From UBA7803 sp034522075 (GTDB lineage Bacteria; Pseudomonadota; Gammaproteobacteria; Pseudomonadales; Azotimanducaceae): a stretch of 64,000 nt of DNA. Below are positions 1 to 10,150 of this stretch, in pieces. Each line of letters opens with the position of its first letter. Within the stretch, counting starts at the first letter, position 1. The notes under the pieces are model-generated. The model was given only the letters and a program-made list of their open reading frames with translations, was not told the DNA's origin and made no database searches. The stretch is taken from the NCBI GenBank assembly GCA_034522075.1, contig JAXHLO010000006.1:487087-551086 (forward strand), read 5' to 3'. Made by a program: the position numbers and the translations under genes.

Positions 1-1
1 A

Positions 2-112
2 GACGTGCAGCAGGAACTCGAGGTGCTGCGCGCCGAGAATCCTGCCGCTTACAACCAGGTGCGCCAGGAGCTCATCGAGCGCTTCGAGCTGGCGCCGGGG
101 GAGATTTTCTAG
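2..112 (+). CDS. C-terminal tail of an unidentified protein (cut by window start)
   Basis: An open frame enters from the left edge and stops with TAG at 110-112, leaving 36 residues. The tail is charged and probably helical, rich in Glu, Arg and Gln, and ends in ELAPGEIF. No domain can be named from this little sequence. The stop codon overlaps the last codon of the gene on the opposite strand, so the two genes converge with no spacer. The continuous sense frame and the clean stop make it likely to be real. Confidence 0.45.
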   Translation, partial: DVQQELEVLRAENPAAYNQVRQELIERFELAPGEIF

Positions 113-351
113 CCGGTCTTCAGGGAACGCTGAGCCGCCAGGCGCCACGCACCGGTGTCGGCGTCGTTCTCGATCATCCCTTCGGCTTCCAGCTTCGCCA
201 ATTCGCCGCGCACTTCCCAGGTACCCATGGGCTGATTCTGCTCGCGCAGCCGGCTGACCACGTCGCCGGGGCGGAACTCGGCGCGGCCGTCTGCCGCCAG
301 CTTTTCCACCACCGCGGCCACCAGATCCATTCGTCGGCGTTCCAGGCTCAA
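109..351 (-). CDS. Small winged-helix-like hypothetical protein
   Basis: An 80-residue soluble protein. The pattern of a helix (DLVAAVVEKLAADG), a basic segment (PGDVVSRLREQ) and a turn followed by ELAKLEAEGMI resembles a compact winged-helix DNA-binding fold, but this is inferred from pattern only. The frame begins with TTG at 349-351, preceded by GGGGAG four bases upstream. An internal ATG eight codons later (330) is an alternative start without a good ribosome binding site. No signal peptide or membrane segment is visible. It lies downstream of the Sel1-repeat gene on the same strand, and its job there is unknown. Confidence 0.55.
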   Translation of the reverse strand: MSLERRRMDLVAAVVEKLAADGRAEFRPGDVVSRLREQNQPMGTWEVRGELAKLEAEGMIENDADTGAWRLAAQRSLKTG

Positions 352-423
352 TGGGCTCCCCTTAGTGCGTAAAGTAATTAGAACAGGTTTTCAGAAAACA
401 ACCGGCGTTGTACCAGAAACCCC

Positions 424-1755
424 CTATTCCCGCCAGGGATCGCCGGACTCGAAGGCGTCCAGGTGAGACTGGAGTTCCGCCGCCAGCGCGCCCTCGTCTT
501 CCGGAACCAGCGTCAGGGCCTCGCGCTGGGTTGCCACGGCCCGGTCGAACTTGCCGGTCTCGGCATAAGCGGCCGCCAGGGTATCCAGATAGCCGGGAGA
601 GCGGTTGCGGCTCACTGCCTGCAGGGCCAGGGTGACGGCCTGCTGGCCGTTGCGCACCTGCTCGAACGGACTGGTGGCGAGCAGCCAGGCGTAGTCGTTC
701 AGGGCCTGGGGACTGTTCTGGGCCGCTGCCCGGGCCAGCCACTTGCCGGCCTGCTGCTGAGCCTCGAGGTCGCCTGCGCGCAGGGCCGTGTAGGCCATGC
801 GTATCTGTGCGTCCACCAAGCCCGCGTCGGCCGCCTTCCCGTACCAGTGAAGCGCTTGGTCGCGATCGGCCTGGACGGCGGTGCCGGTCTCGTAAAGATA
901 GGCGAGCCCCATATAGGCCGTGGGATGACCCTGGTCTGCCGCCTGTTCGAACAGCAGGCGGGCGCGGTCGGGGTCTGCCGCTGCGCCTTCCCCGGTGAGA
1001 TGCATGTGCCCCAGTTTGGCCTGCGCCACCGCGCTGCCGCCAGCGGCCGCCTGCTGGAAGTATTCCCGCGCGGCTTCGGCGTCCGCCTCGCCGCCTTCGC
1101 CCGCCTCTGCCATAAAGCCGAGATAGGCGTAAGCATCCGTGACGCCGGCGTCCGCAGCCTTGCGGTACCAGTCGCGGGCCTGCGCCGGTTGCGGCGGGTC
1201 TGCCAGCGGTGCCCGATAGCTCTGCGCCAGGTGAATCATGGCCGTCCCCAGACCCGCATCGGCAGCCTCGGCCAGCAGCCGCCGCGCGCTGTCCACGTCC
1301 TGTTCCACGCCGCGGCCGCGCAGATAAGCGATGCCCAGATTCAGCAGTGCCGGCGGATGGCCGGTCCGGGCCGCCTGTTCGAAGAAGGCTGCCGCCAGAT
1401 CCGCATTCTGTTCCACCCCGAGGCCTTCGGCGTGCAGGTGCGCCACCGCCGACAGGGCCGCCGGGTTGGCCGGGTGGAACTCCAGCGCGCGGTTGTAATC
1501 CTTGTTGGCGGAAACGTACATGCCCTGGGCATAGAAGCTGTAGCCGCGCAGATAATAGGCCTGCGAGCGCTGACCCGCGGTCAGGCGGAAATCGATGAGC
1601 GCCGGTTCGAGGTAGGTGCGCGCCAGGTCGTGGCGGCCCGCCTGCAGAAGCTCGGCGGCCTGCTCGAGATAGGCGGGCGAGTCGATTTTCAGCGCCCCGG
1701 CCGGGCTTGAAAATACCGCCAGCGCCCACACAGTAAGGATAAGCGACAATCGCAT
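424..1755 (-). CDS. Exported Sel1/TPR-repeat protein
   Basis: A 443-residue protein opening with a Sec signal peptide (MRLSLILTVWALAVFSSPAG), so it should act in the periplasm. Almost all the rest is Sel1-like repeats of about 36 residues with the recurrent A-x-x-G-x-x-x-A and G-x-A-x-A-x-x-x-L-G patterns (for example AARTGHPPALLNLGIAYLRG and AADQGHPTAYMGLAYLYETG), followed by a more TPR-like C-terminal part. Sel1 proteins usually act as protein-protein scaffolds, and no catalytic motif is visible. The start ATG at 1753-1755 is chosen because the signal peptide begins there, although no strong ribosome binding site precedes it. The partner is unknown. Confidence 0.8.
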   Translation of the reverse strand: MRLSLILTVWALAVFSSPAGALKIDSPAYLEQAAELLQAGRHDLARTYLEPALIDFRLTAGQRSQAYYLRGYSFYAQGMYVSANKDYNRALEFHPANPAALSAVAHLHAEGLGVEQNADLAAAFFEQAARTGHPPALLNLGIAYLRGRGVEQDVDSARRLLAEAADAGLGTAMIHLAQSYRAPLADPPQPAQARDWYRKAADAGVTDAYAYLGFMAEAGEGGEADAEAAREYFQQAAAGGSAVAQAKLGHMHLTGEGAAADPDRARLLFEQAADQGHPTAYMGLAYLYETGTAVQADRDQALHWYGKAADAGLVDAQIRMAYTALRAGDLEAQQQAGKWLARAAAQNSPQALNDYAWLLATSPFEQVRNGQQAVTLALQAVSRNRSPGYLDTLAAAYAETGKFDRAVATQREALTLVPEDEGALAAELQSHLDAFESGDPWRE

Positions 1756-1866
1756 GGTGTTCGGGTAGGGAACTGCCCTGTAAACGCTGAGTCTAAACTT
1801 TCAGACAACGCGACGCAGCCGGGGTTTTCCGCCCGGGCCGCGTGCTAAGATACACCAGCTTTCCAC

Positions 1867-2222
1867 GGGGGCGATTTGGCTTCGACGTGGGTGACAAAGC
1901 CTGAGGTGCATGCCGAGAGGGTAGTGACTCTCGTAAAACAATCGCTGCAACTTAGTATAGTTGCCAACGACGAAAACTACGCACTAGCGGCCTAAAACCC
2001 GCTTACACCGATGATCCAGGCCTGCATGGTGAAATCGGTGGCGCAAGCTGCAGGATCGCGTGTAGGCCTCGCCCGGGGCCGAAGCGTTAAACACAATCGG
2101 GATCGCCGACCACACCCTGACCGCCGGGTCGTGAGAGGCTAAATCAATAGACGGAAGCTAAGCATGTAGAGCCAAGGGTGGCGTGCCAACGGACGCGGGT
2201 TCAACTCCCGCCGCCTCCACCA
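1867..2222 (+). ncRNA. ssrA: tmRNA (transfer-messenger RNA)
   Basis: One-piece tmRNA that rescues stalled ribosomes and tags the nascent chain for proteolysis. The 5' end GGGGGCG (1867-1873) pairs with CGCCTCC (2212-2218) to form the seven-base acceptor stem with one G-U pair. The discriminator and CCA end at 2222. The T-arm-like GGTTCAACTCC precedes the 3' stem. The mRNA-like region begins with the resume codon GCC at 1963 and encodes ANDENYALAA followed by TAA at 1993-1995, the tag typical of gammaproteobacteria. A TAAGAT box at 1846-1851 could be the -10 of its promoter. SmpB, its protein partner, is not in the window. Confidence 0.97.
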
Positions 2223-2336
2223 ATTTCTCTTCCAGCCTTGTCCGAGCCCTTCCAGTGCTGCCACGGCTCGAACGCGCCTTCGCGAGCCTGCCGTTGGGCG
2301 ATCCGCTGGCCGCGGATACGCTGATTGACGCCGACG

Positions 2337-3443
<1,107 letters not shown>

Positions 3444-3515
3444 ATGTGTTCCTCCTGGGTGAAAGCTCTATCCGTGCGATGACTGTTCGCCACCTGTTAG
3501 GGCGCCTGGTTGCCA

Positions 3516-4520
3516 CTAAACGGCCTCGTCTGTTTTCGGCGCAGGAAACCTCCCGTATTGCTCGGTCGCAAGCGCAGCATTCAGGATGCGCTGCTGGATG
3601 ATGCGGTTCACGCCGACCTGGTTGCTGCGGGTGATCAGCGCGTGCGGATCCGGATACAACTGGCCGCGTACCCTGGCGATCGCAGCCTCGTAAAGCGGCC
3701 AGCCTGTATGGCCGTACGCGTGCAGATGCCAGATTTCCCGCCAGTCCCTGGCGAAATCATTCAACAGATTCGTGTAATGGGTGATTCGCTGTGGATCGTT
3801 GTCGGGATGCTGGGCGAAATCGTCCATCAGGCTGCCAACCAGCCCATCGATCTCACCGGGGGCCATGACCGGTGCAACATTGAACTGCTCGGTGAGAATC
3901 TGAGGTGTCTGCTGCGGATCGAAGGGCACCCGCTCGGCCAGCGAATCGATTGCCGAGGTATCGGTCAGCGAATCGAACTGCTGCATGCGCCGCACAGTGC
4001 GCCAGAACCGCGATGAGCCGGCTGTGTCGATCACCAGATGGACCCGCGTCTGCTGGCTCGCGTTCACCACCCTGTGTCGTTGCCAGGAATTGAATATCCA
4101 GCACTCACCGGGCTTCATGTGGACACTGTCATCGGCGCAGTAGAACGTGACCGACGGATCGGTGATCACGGGCACATGTATGCGCACCCGTGTGTACCAA
4201 TGGTAGTTGAAATCGATGTGTTCCTCGACTTCGCAGCCGGCGTCCAGCCTCATCAGTCGCGAACGCCCGAGCACCTCGCCAAAAGCTGCCATGACCTGTC
4301 CGGTATACGGAGATGCCCGGAGGTGTCTGGTCACGCACATCCTGCCGTGAAAGTCGTCATTGTCTTCGCCGTCGCGTGAAATGAGCGGGATCGCGAAGTT
4401 GCCGGGCAGGCCCAGGGGGTGTGGCATCCACGTGTCGGCTCGAAAATTCCGAACCTCCTGGGCGAGCTGGTCGGCATCGAACGCGAATGGCAGCCGGATG
4501 AATGGTTTTGCAATTTCCAT
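3516..4520 (-). CDS. Aspartyl/asparaginyl beta-hydroxylase domain protein
   Basis: A 334-residue cytoplasmic protein whose first half is a non-haem iron, 2-oxoglutarate-dependent dioxygenase of the Asp/Asn beta-hydroxylase family. The metal-binding triad appears as His101-x-Asp103 (EEHIDFNYHW) and His149 (WQRHRVV), with Arg159 (QTRVHLVID) placed to bind 2-oxoglutarate. The C-terminal half (about 175-334) has no recognisable motif. It is the last gene of a four-gene minus-strand operon with two TPR-sulfotransferases and a TonB receptor, 18 bases after the preceding gene. The partners suggest modification of a peptide or protein, but the substrate is unknown. Confidence 0.85.
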   Translation of the reverse strand: MEIAKPFIRLPFAFDADQLAQEVRNFRADTWMPHPLGLPGNFAIPLISRDGEDNDDFHGRMCVTRHLRASPYTGQVMAAFGEVLGRSRLMRLDAGCEVEEHIDFNYHWYTRVRIHVPVITDPSVTFYCADDSVHMKPGECWIFNSWQRHRVVNASQQTRVHLVIDTAGSSRFWRTVRRMQQFDSLTDTSAIDSLAERVPFDPQQTPQILTEQFNVAPVMAPGEIDGLVGSLMDDFAQHPDNDPQRITHYTNLLNDFARDWREIWHLHAYGHTGWPLYEAAIARVRGQLYPDPHALITRSNQVGVNRIIQQRILNAALATEQYGRFPAPKTDEAV

Positions 4521-4538
4521 AGTCCCTCGCGTCGCCGT

Positions 4539-6077
4539 TCAGCCTGCGGCAAGTTCCGCCATCAGCGGCGAAAGGTATGGCTCGAATTTTTTCCACCGGG
4601 TTGTCGACGCCGAGGAGATCGGCTGCCGGGCCCGGAGCATATTGGCGGTAAATACCGGCGCGTCGTTTTCATGAAACCTCAGGCACGCGTCCTCCCAGGG
4701 AAGGCCGCATCGGCCCACGAGTTCGCGTATCTCCACGTCCGGGTTCGCGACCAGCCTGCCGTAATCGGCCTCGATGATATCCAGGCCGGAGATCCGGCTC
4801 CAATGACGCATCAGTGTCGAGTAGATTCTCCGGTGATAGTGACCAAGGCTTTTCAGGTGCGTGTTGTAGGGCAGGTGCGCGCCGAAGTGCGCCGAATACA
4901 GTGACCAGCACGTGGCGATCGGATCACGAGAACAGTGGACGACGCGCGCGTCCGGAAAAAGGATGCGAATCAGCCCGATGGCGGAAAAATTGGCCGGCAG
5001 CTTGTCGGTAACGTAGCGGGCATCGAGATCGCGCTCGAACAGCTTGTCGAGATACAGCTCACGCAGCTGATGCAGCAGGGCCCTGACATGCTGGTTGCGG
5101 GTGGGCAGGCTTTTGGTCGCTTTTTGCGCTGTCTCCGTCGAAAGGAGCCGCGCGAGACAGTCCTGCATGAAGGGAAGTTCGCCACCTCCGGTCACGTCCG
5201 AATGGCTGGCGAGGACGCGTTCTACCAGCGTCGTTCCCGAACGCGGCATGCCGACTATGAAGATGAGTGTCATGTCCAGTTCGAGCGGGTCGAGCGGCTC
5301 GGTGATGGCGCTGTGGTCGAACAGCTCGATCACCCGGTTCGTTTCCGCCTCGATCCGCTCGGGGTCGTAGACGATGCCGAGCTCTTGCATCGTCCGTGCC
5401 GCGGCAGCATTGGCTTCGTCGTAAAGCGCCATCGCCGACTCGGCACGACCGGACAGCTCGTGGATGCGTGCCAGTGAAAACAGGATGTTCGCCGCTTCGC
5501 GCCTGGCAAGCGTGGTATCGCCTCGCAGGGTTTCCAGGTGTTGCGTCAGTGGATCGGAAACCTGCGGAGGCGAAATGTCGACCAGGTTGAACAGGGCATC
5601 GGTCTGGGCGGGGTCGATGTCGATTGCGCGGGCGTAAGCCGCCGCGGCCGCCTCTGCCCGCCCGTGTATCTTGTGCAGGTGCCCGGCCAGCACGTGACCT
5701 TCGGCACGATTCGGAAACCGCTCGAGCAGGTCATCGCGCGTCTGCATCGCAGGCCCGATGTCGCGGTTGGCCAGCAGCGCCGCGCCATAGCGGATCAGGT
5801 GGTCGGCGTCACGGGAGTCGAGTGCGCAGGCGCGCTCGAACGCATCTGCCGAACCCTGCCAGTCCTCGCGATACCCGAGCAGCGTGCCCAGGTCGACCCA
5901 GGCACGCAGGCACATCGGGTCGATCTCGATAATCCTGCGAAGAGTGAGTTCAGCCTTGCTGGGTTCCCCGGTCGCCCGGTAGAGCTCGACCAGAGAAAAG
6001 TAGTTGTTCAGATCGCGCGGGTTGGCGGCGATCGAACGGATAAGCCCCTGCTCACTCGATGGCTGCGATACGCTCAT
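4539..6077 (-). CDS. TPR-containing sulfotransferase (second copy)
   Basis: A 512-residue two-domain protein. Residues about 20-230 form TPR helices (repeated A-x-A-Y-x-R-A-I-D-I-D-P pattern). Residues about 270-500 form a PAPS-dependent sulfotransferase domain. The 5'-phosphosulfate loop is GMPRSGTT at 276-283, and the 3'-phosphate-binding segment is VVHCSRDPIATCWSLY. It should transfer sulfate from PAPS to a hydroxyl group, and TPR-sulfotransferases are distantly like tyrosylprotein sulfotransferases. No signal peptide is visible. It starts five bases after the stop of the other sulfotransferase gene, so both are surely cotranscribed. Confidence 0.9.
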   Translation of the reverse strand: MSVSQPSSEQGLIRSIAANPRDLNNYFSLVELYRATGEPSKAELTLRRIIEIDPMCLRAWVDLGTLLGYREDWQGSADAFERACALDSRDADHLIRYGAALLANRDIGPAMQTRDDLLERFPNRAEGHVLAGHLHKIHGRAEAAAAAYARAIDIDPAQTDALFNLVDISPPQVSDPLTQHLETLRGDTTLARREAANILFSLARIHELSGRAESAMALYDEANAAAARTMQELGIVYDPERIEAETNRVIELFDHSAITEPLDPLELDMTLIFIVGMPRSGTTLVERVLASHSDVTGGGELPFMQDCLARLLSTETAQKATKSLPTRNQHVRALLHQLRELYLDKLFERDLDARYVTDKLPANFSAIGLIRILFPDARVVHCSRDPIATCWSLYSAHFGAHLPYNTHLKSLGHYHRRIYSTLMRHWSRISGLDIIEADYGRLVANPDVEIRELVGRCGLPWEDACLRFHENDAPVFTANMLRARQPISSASTTRWKKFEPYLSPLMAELAAG

Positions 6078-6082
6078 GCGCG

Positions 6083-7798
6083 CTAACCCTGTGGTGCCTG
6101 GCGGCTGTCATGAGATCTGAGTGCTGGCGCCAGGATCTCGACCAGCGGCTGAAGGTGTGCTTCGTAATCGCGCCATCGTCCCACGGACCTGTGGTAAATG
6201 GGCTGGCGCACCTGCCAGCGGCTCGGCGTGCGGATCCCGCGGTCGGTGCGGTAGAACTGCAGGCAGTCCTGTTCCCAGTCGAGTCCACACCAATCCAGCA
6301 GGGTTCGTATCGTCTGTTCGGTGTCGCTGACGAGATCTTCGTAGTGCACATCGAGAATTCGCTGGGGCAGCACTGCGTGCCAATGCGCCATGAGGCGACG
6401 ATAATCGAGGTAATAATGTCCCAGTGCCTCGAGGTCACTGGCAAACAGCAGGCGCTCGCCAAAGCTCGTGAAGTAACACGACAGGCAGGTGTCGAGCGGG
6501 TCGCGACGGCAATGGATGATCGCGGCGTCCGGAAAAAGAACCGAAATGAGTCCGAGATGCATGAAGTTGAACGGCATCTTGTCGGTCACGTGCGCTGCAT
6601 CTGCCGAAATCGACTCGAGTTTCTTACGGTATTGCGCAGCCAGGCGCGACAACCCGGCGCTGTCGCGTGATCGCACACCGTGAGGGTACGGCTCACCGTC
6701 GTGGGCCATGCCCGCGGCCAGGTTGGTGATGGTCGAAAGTTCGCCGCCCGCCGCCACCATGGAGTGACTCGCCAGGATCTGCTCGACCAGCGTCGTGCCC
6801 GATCGCGGCATGCCCAGGATGAAAATGGGGCGTGGGCGGCCGGCTGCATGGGTCGAGCGGCTGCGCAGTAATTCGTCGGTGAATACATCGATGATGCTGT
6901 CGACGGCCTGTCTGAAGAGCGTGCTGTCGAAAGTCTGCTTTTTCCAGCTTATGGCATTGCCGCTCCGCAAGTGACCGAAAGCCGCATCGTAGTGCCGGTG
7001 ACGATCGAAATACCGGGCGAGCGCCAGGTGCAGTTGTGCGCTTGCCTGTGCGGGCAAGGCAGCGGAGTCGAGCAGCGCCTGCGCCTCACGCACATGTCGT
7101 TCGTCGACCTTGGTTTCTTTCATGGACAGGATTTGCGCAAGTGCGGTGACCTGGCGGGGGTTTCGGCCGAGTACGGATAGATACTGGAACTTTGCCTGCC
7201 GGAAGCGGCCGGTGGATTCGAGAGCTTCTGCGAGCGTCAGCCGCGCTTCGGCGAGCTGTGGTGCGAGCCTGACCGCGCGGCGCCCCAACCGCACGGCTTG
7301 TTCGGCGTTGTCGAGCAGCAGGCTGTTCCGCGCCACCTTCGCGTACGCAGCACCTGATAACGGCTGTGCCGCAACCAGGCGTTGCAGATATGGCTGCGCA
7401 CGCGCCGGCTGGCTTTTTTCGGTGAACAGCGCTGCGAGGTTGCCCAGCGCATCGCCATGACGGGGGTCGATATCCAGTGAGCGGTTGAAGTAATCGAGCG
7501 CTTCATCGAGCGCGCCCTGCCTCAGCCGGGCGACTCCAAGGTCGTTGAGCAGATCCGCCGATGCCGGCTCATGACTGAGCGCCTCGGCAAGATGACGTTC
7601 CGCCTCGCCGTAGCGTTGCGCCTGCAGCAGGGCAAGCCCGAGGTACCGCAGTGCGATGGGGCGATCAGGATAGGCCTCGACCAGCGCGTAACAGTGCCCG
7701 AGCGCCTGCTCGGTGCCCCCCTGCCGGATCAATTCAGCTGCTTTGCTCAGCGCGGCCGCCAGCTGCCGGTTGCTGGCGGCCGCTGCGGGCGTGTTCAT
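6083..7798 (-). CDS. TPR-containing sulfotransferase (first copy)
   Basis: About 571 residues with the same architecture as its downstream neighbour but clearly diverged. Five to six TPR units occupy the first 230 residues, a linker follows, and then a sulfotransferase domain has the PAPS loop GMPRSGTT near residue 330 and the second motif AIIHCRRDPLDTCLSCYFTSFG. I prefer the ATG at 7798, which has AGGGGG about ten bases upstream; an in-frame ATG at 7822 has no binding site. The paralogues probably arose by duplication and may modify different positions or partners. The gene follows the TonB receptor by about 85 bases on the same strand. Confidence 0.9.
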   Translation of the reverse strand: MNTPAAAASNRQLAAALSKAAELIRQGGTEQALGHCYALVEAYPDRPIALRYLGLALLQAQRYGEAERHLAEALSHEPASADLLNDLGVARLRQGALDEALDYFNRSLDIDPRHGDALGNLAALFTEKSQPARAQPYLQRLVAAQPLSGAAYAKVARNSLLLDNAEQAVRLGRRAVRLAPQLAEARLTLAEALESTGRFRQAKFQYLSVLGRNPRQVTALAQILSMKETKVDERHVREAQALLDSAALPAQASAQLHLALARYFDRHRHYDAAFGHLRSGNAISWKKQTFDSTLFRQAVDSIIDVFTDELLRSRSTHAAGRPRPIFILGMPRSGTTLVEQILASHSMVAAGGELSTITNLAAGMAHDGEPYPHGVRSRDSAGLSRLAAQYRKKLESISADAAHVTDKMPFNFMHLGLISVLFPDAAIIHCRRDPLDTCLSCYFTSFGERLLFASDLEALGHYYLDYRRLMAHWHAVLPQRILDVHYEDLVSDTEQTIRTLLDWCGLDWEQDCLQFYRTDRGIRTPSRWQVRQPIYHRSVGRWRDYEAHLQPLVEILAPALRSHDSRQAPQG

Positions 7799-7882
7799 GC
7801 CTTCGCGGCCCCCTGTTGGCATAACCGTCAGGCCGTGCCGGCGTGGCCGGCAGCCCGACTCGCGGCGCGATTTCGTCCTTGA

Positions 7883-10150
7883 TCAGAAATCGAAATCGTA
7901 ACGCACTCCGACCGTGATTTGCCGCGGCGGGCCGATGGTATTGGTGAAACCGGGGTGGCCGCTGATCGAAAAATATTCCTTCTCGTCGAACGCATTGTGC
8001 ACTCGCCCGAATATTTCGAGACGCTCGAAGCGCCCGTCGGGTACCGTGTACGAAGCGCGGAAATCCACGCGCGTCGTAGTGTCCAGGATCTGATCGTTCG
8101 GGTCGTAGCCCATATTGAAAATAGTGAAAGCGTTGTCCAACATCGGAGAATCATTCCGGTGCACTACGGAAACGCCCAGGAGCAGGCCGTCCAACGCGCC
8201 GGTCAGGAACTCATACGACGTGAAAATGCTGGCCTGATGCCGGGGGACATTGGCGACGGCCAGACGTTCGGTGAGGAGGGGTGAAAAAATCTCAGTATCG
8301 GTGAACGCATAAGAGAAACTCGCATTCCAGCCCGGGAGGATTTCGCCCACAAGCTCGAATTCCACGCCGCGATATTTCCGTTTGCCATCCAGAACACTTG
8401 AGAACGTACCGCTCTCACCTATTTCACCAAACGCCGTGGCTGGGACGTTGGTGAGCTCCGCATCGTAGAGTGCCAGTGACGAGCCGACGGATCCGCCGAG
8501 CCAGTCCGCCTTGATACCTATTTCATTCGAGGTCATGTCCTGCGGGTCGGTAAGCGGGTTGCCGTCGAGGTCGAAAATGCCGATGTTGGGTTCGAAGCCT
8601 TCCGAGTAACTGTAATACGCCTTGGCGGCCGAGAGGACTTCGCCGCCGCTGAACAGCTCGTAAGTCACCCCGAGCCGGCCGACCCACTCGGTCTGTCGCA
8701 GGCGATCTTCAGTCGTCGGCGAAAACTCGAGCCTGTTGACGACGTCGAGTTCGGTTCGCTGAACGAGCGCGCCGGCGAGCAGCTGCAGCCGGTCGGTCGG
8801 ATGCAGCAGCACCTGGGCGCTGCCGCGGATCTCCGTGACATCGCTGACGGCGACGCCGAACAGGGTATCCGGGGGAATCTCCGGGATTTGCGTGCCCTCC
8901 GTGGTGATGCCCTTGCCCCCATCCTCCAGCATGTTCAGGTATCCAAGGCCGGTACTCAGGTAGTTGGTTGACGTGAACGTGCCGCTCTGGTGCTCAAGTG
9001 CAGTGAAAAACTGGTGCGTGCGATCCATGAATTCAAAGTCGCCGCCCAGGCTCAGACGGGCAGTGAACGTCTCATCTTCCACCTGCTCCTTATATGACAG
9101 CAGGTAGACCTCATCGGGGCCGAGTGCAAATGCGCCGGCAGGGCCGAAGGCGTAAACGTAGTCGATGTCGCGCTTGGTATCCGTGCTGGAAATCTTGGCC
9201 TCAAGATTCCAGTCATTCGCGAAGGTGTGAGTGATCCTACCCATCGCGACATCGTTTTTCACCGTCGAGTGGGCCTGGCGCGGATCGCCGCAATAGAATC
9301 GATCAAACGAAATGGAGCGAGGTATCGACAGCACCGCGTTTTCGTCCTGCAGCAGCGTGCAGCCGTCGAAGGGGTCAAGGTCCCGGTCCTGGCGGTACAG
9401 GTAGACGGTTGCCGACGTGGACTCAGTCAAATCGTATGTTGCGGTGCCGTAGTACAACTTGTCGACGTTATTCGTGCTGACAACGGTGTCCTGGAACATG
9501 CCTGCGTCCGTGTAAGCACTGACGACGCGCGCTTTCAGGCGCCCGTCCGTGCCCGGTACTGCGCCGCCCACATCAGCCTCGACACGGAAGCGGTCGAAGT
9601 CGCCCCCTTCGAGTCCGAAGTCCGCACGCCCATCTGCAGTGGCGGACTTCAGGATCTGGTTGATTTCGCCGCCGAATGCACCGGTCACGCCATAGAGGAC
9701 TGTGGCGGGTCCGCGCACGACTTCAAGCCGCTCGATTGCCGCATTATCGAGATAGGTGCTCGAATAAGCTTCAATACCGTTGATGCGCGGCGCGCCGAGG
9801 CTCTGGCCACGGATCAGCAGCTCCTCGGACGCGAAGCCCTGTCCCCCTTTGTGCACGCCCGGCACCATGTCCACGGCCTCATAGGCGCTGCGTCCGCCGG
9901 CGAGATCGAGCATTTCCCGGGATATGACCGATATCGACTGCGGCGTATCGATCAGGTCGAGCCGAAGACCCGTGGCGCTGGTCTGCTCCTCCGGCCGGTA
10001 GGTCCTCGCCTCGCCGTAGACGACGATTTCGTTTATTACTGATTCATCGGCTGTTACTTCGGAACTCTGGGTTTGGCCGGACGCCATTCCCGGTGCCGCC
10101 AGTCCATACAACGCCACGTGTATTGCGTGAGCGATAGGCGATTTGTGCAT
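7883..10150 (-). CDS. TonB-dependent outer-membrane receptor
   Basis: A 755-residue protein with an N-terminal signal region, a plug domain (LIDTPQSISVISREML, then LLIRGQS and LEVVRGPATVLYG) and a long beta-barrel ending in the outer-membrane signature VGVRYDFDF. It imports a large or scarce ligand across the outer membrane using TonB/ExbBD energy. The plug motifs resemble siderophore-type receptors such as FhuE, but ligand class cannot be set by eye. GGGAG lies five bases before the ATG. It heads the operon with two sulfotransferases and a hydroxylase, which suggests a ligand or peptide tied to those modifying enzymes rather than a generic siderophore. Confidence 0.92.
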   Translation of the reverse strand: MHKSPIAHAIHVALYGLAAPGMASGQTQSSEVTADESVINEIVVYGEARTYRPEEQTSATGLRLDLIDTPQSISVISREMLDLAGGRSAYEAVDMVPGVHKGGQGFASEELLIRGQSLGAPRINGIEAYSSTYLDNAAIERLEVVRGPATVLYGVTGAFGGEINQILKSATADGRADFGLEGGDFDRFRVEADVGGAVPGTDGRLKARVVSAYTDAGMFQDTVVSTNNVDKLYYGTATYDLTESTSATVYLYRQDRDLDPFDGCTLLQDENAVLSIPRSISFDRFYCGDPRQAHSTVKNDVAMGRITHTFANDWNLEAKISSTDTKRDIDYVYAFGPAGAFALGPDEVYLLSYKEQVEDETFTARLSLGGDFEFMDRTHQFFTALEHQSGTFTSTNYLSTGLGYLNMLEDGGKGITTEGTQIPEIPPDTLFGVAVSDVTEIRGSAQVLLHPTDRLQLLAGALVQRTELDVVNRLEFSPTTEDRLRQTEWVGRLGVTYELFSGGEVLSAAKAYYSYSEGFEPNIGIFDLDGNPLTDPQDMTSNEIGIKADWLGGSVGSSLALYDAELTNVPATAFGEIGESGTFSSVLDGKRKYRGVEFELVGEILPGWNASFSYAFTDTEIFSPLLTERLAVANVPRHQASIFTSYEFLTGALDGLLLGVSVVHRNDSPMLDNAFTIFNMGYDPNDQILDTTTRVDFRASYTVPDGRFERLEIFGRVHNAFDEKEYFSISGHPGFTNTIGPPRQITVGVRYDFDF

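Noticed and set aside
386..398. Short hairpin GTTTT-CAG-AAAAC as a terminator
   Set aside because: Only five A-T-rich pairs and no T-run after a GC stem; too weak to support.
362..1729. Long open frame of about 455 codons antisense-frame to the Sel1 gene
   Set aside because: Gly, Arg and Pro-rich shadow of the Sel1 repeats in GC-rich DNA; no domain and no ribosome binding site.
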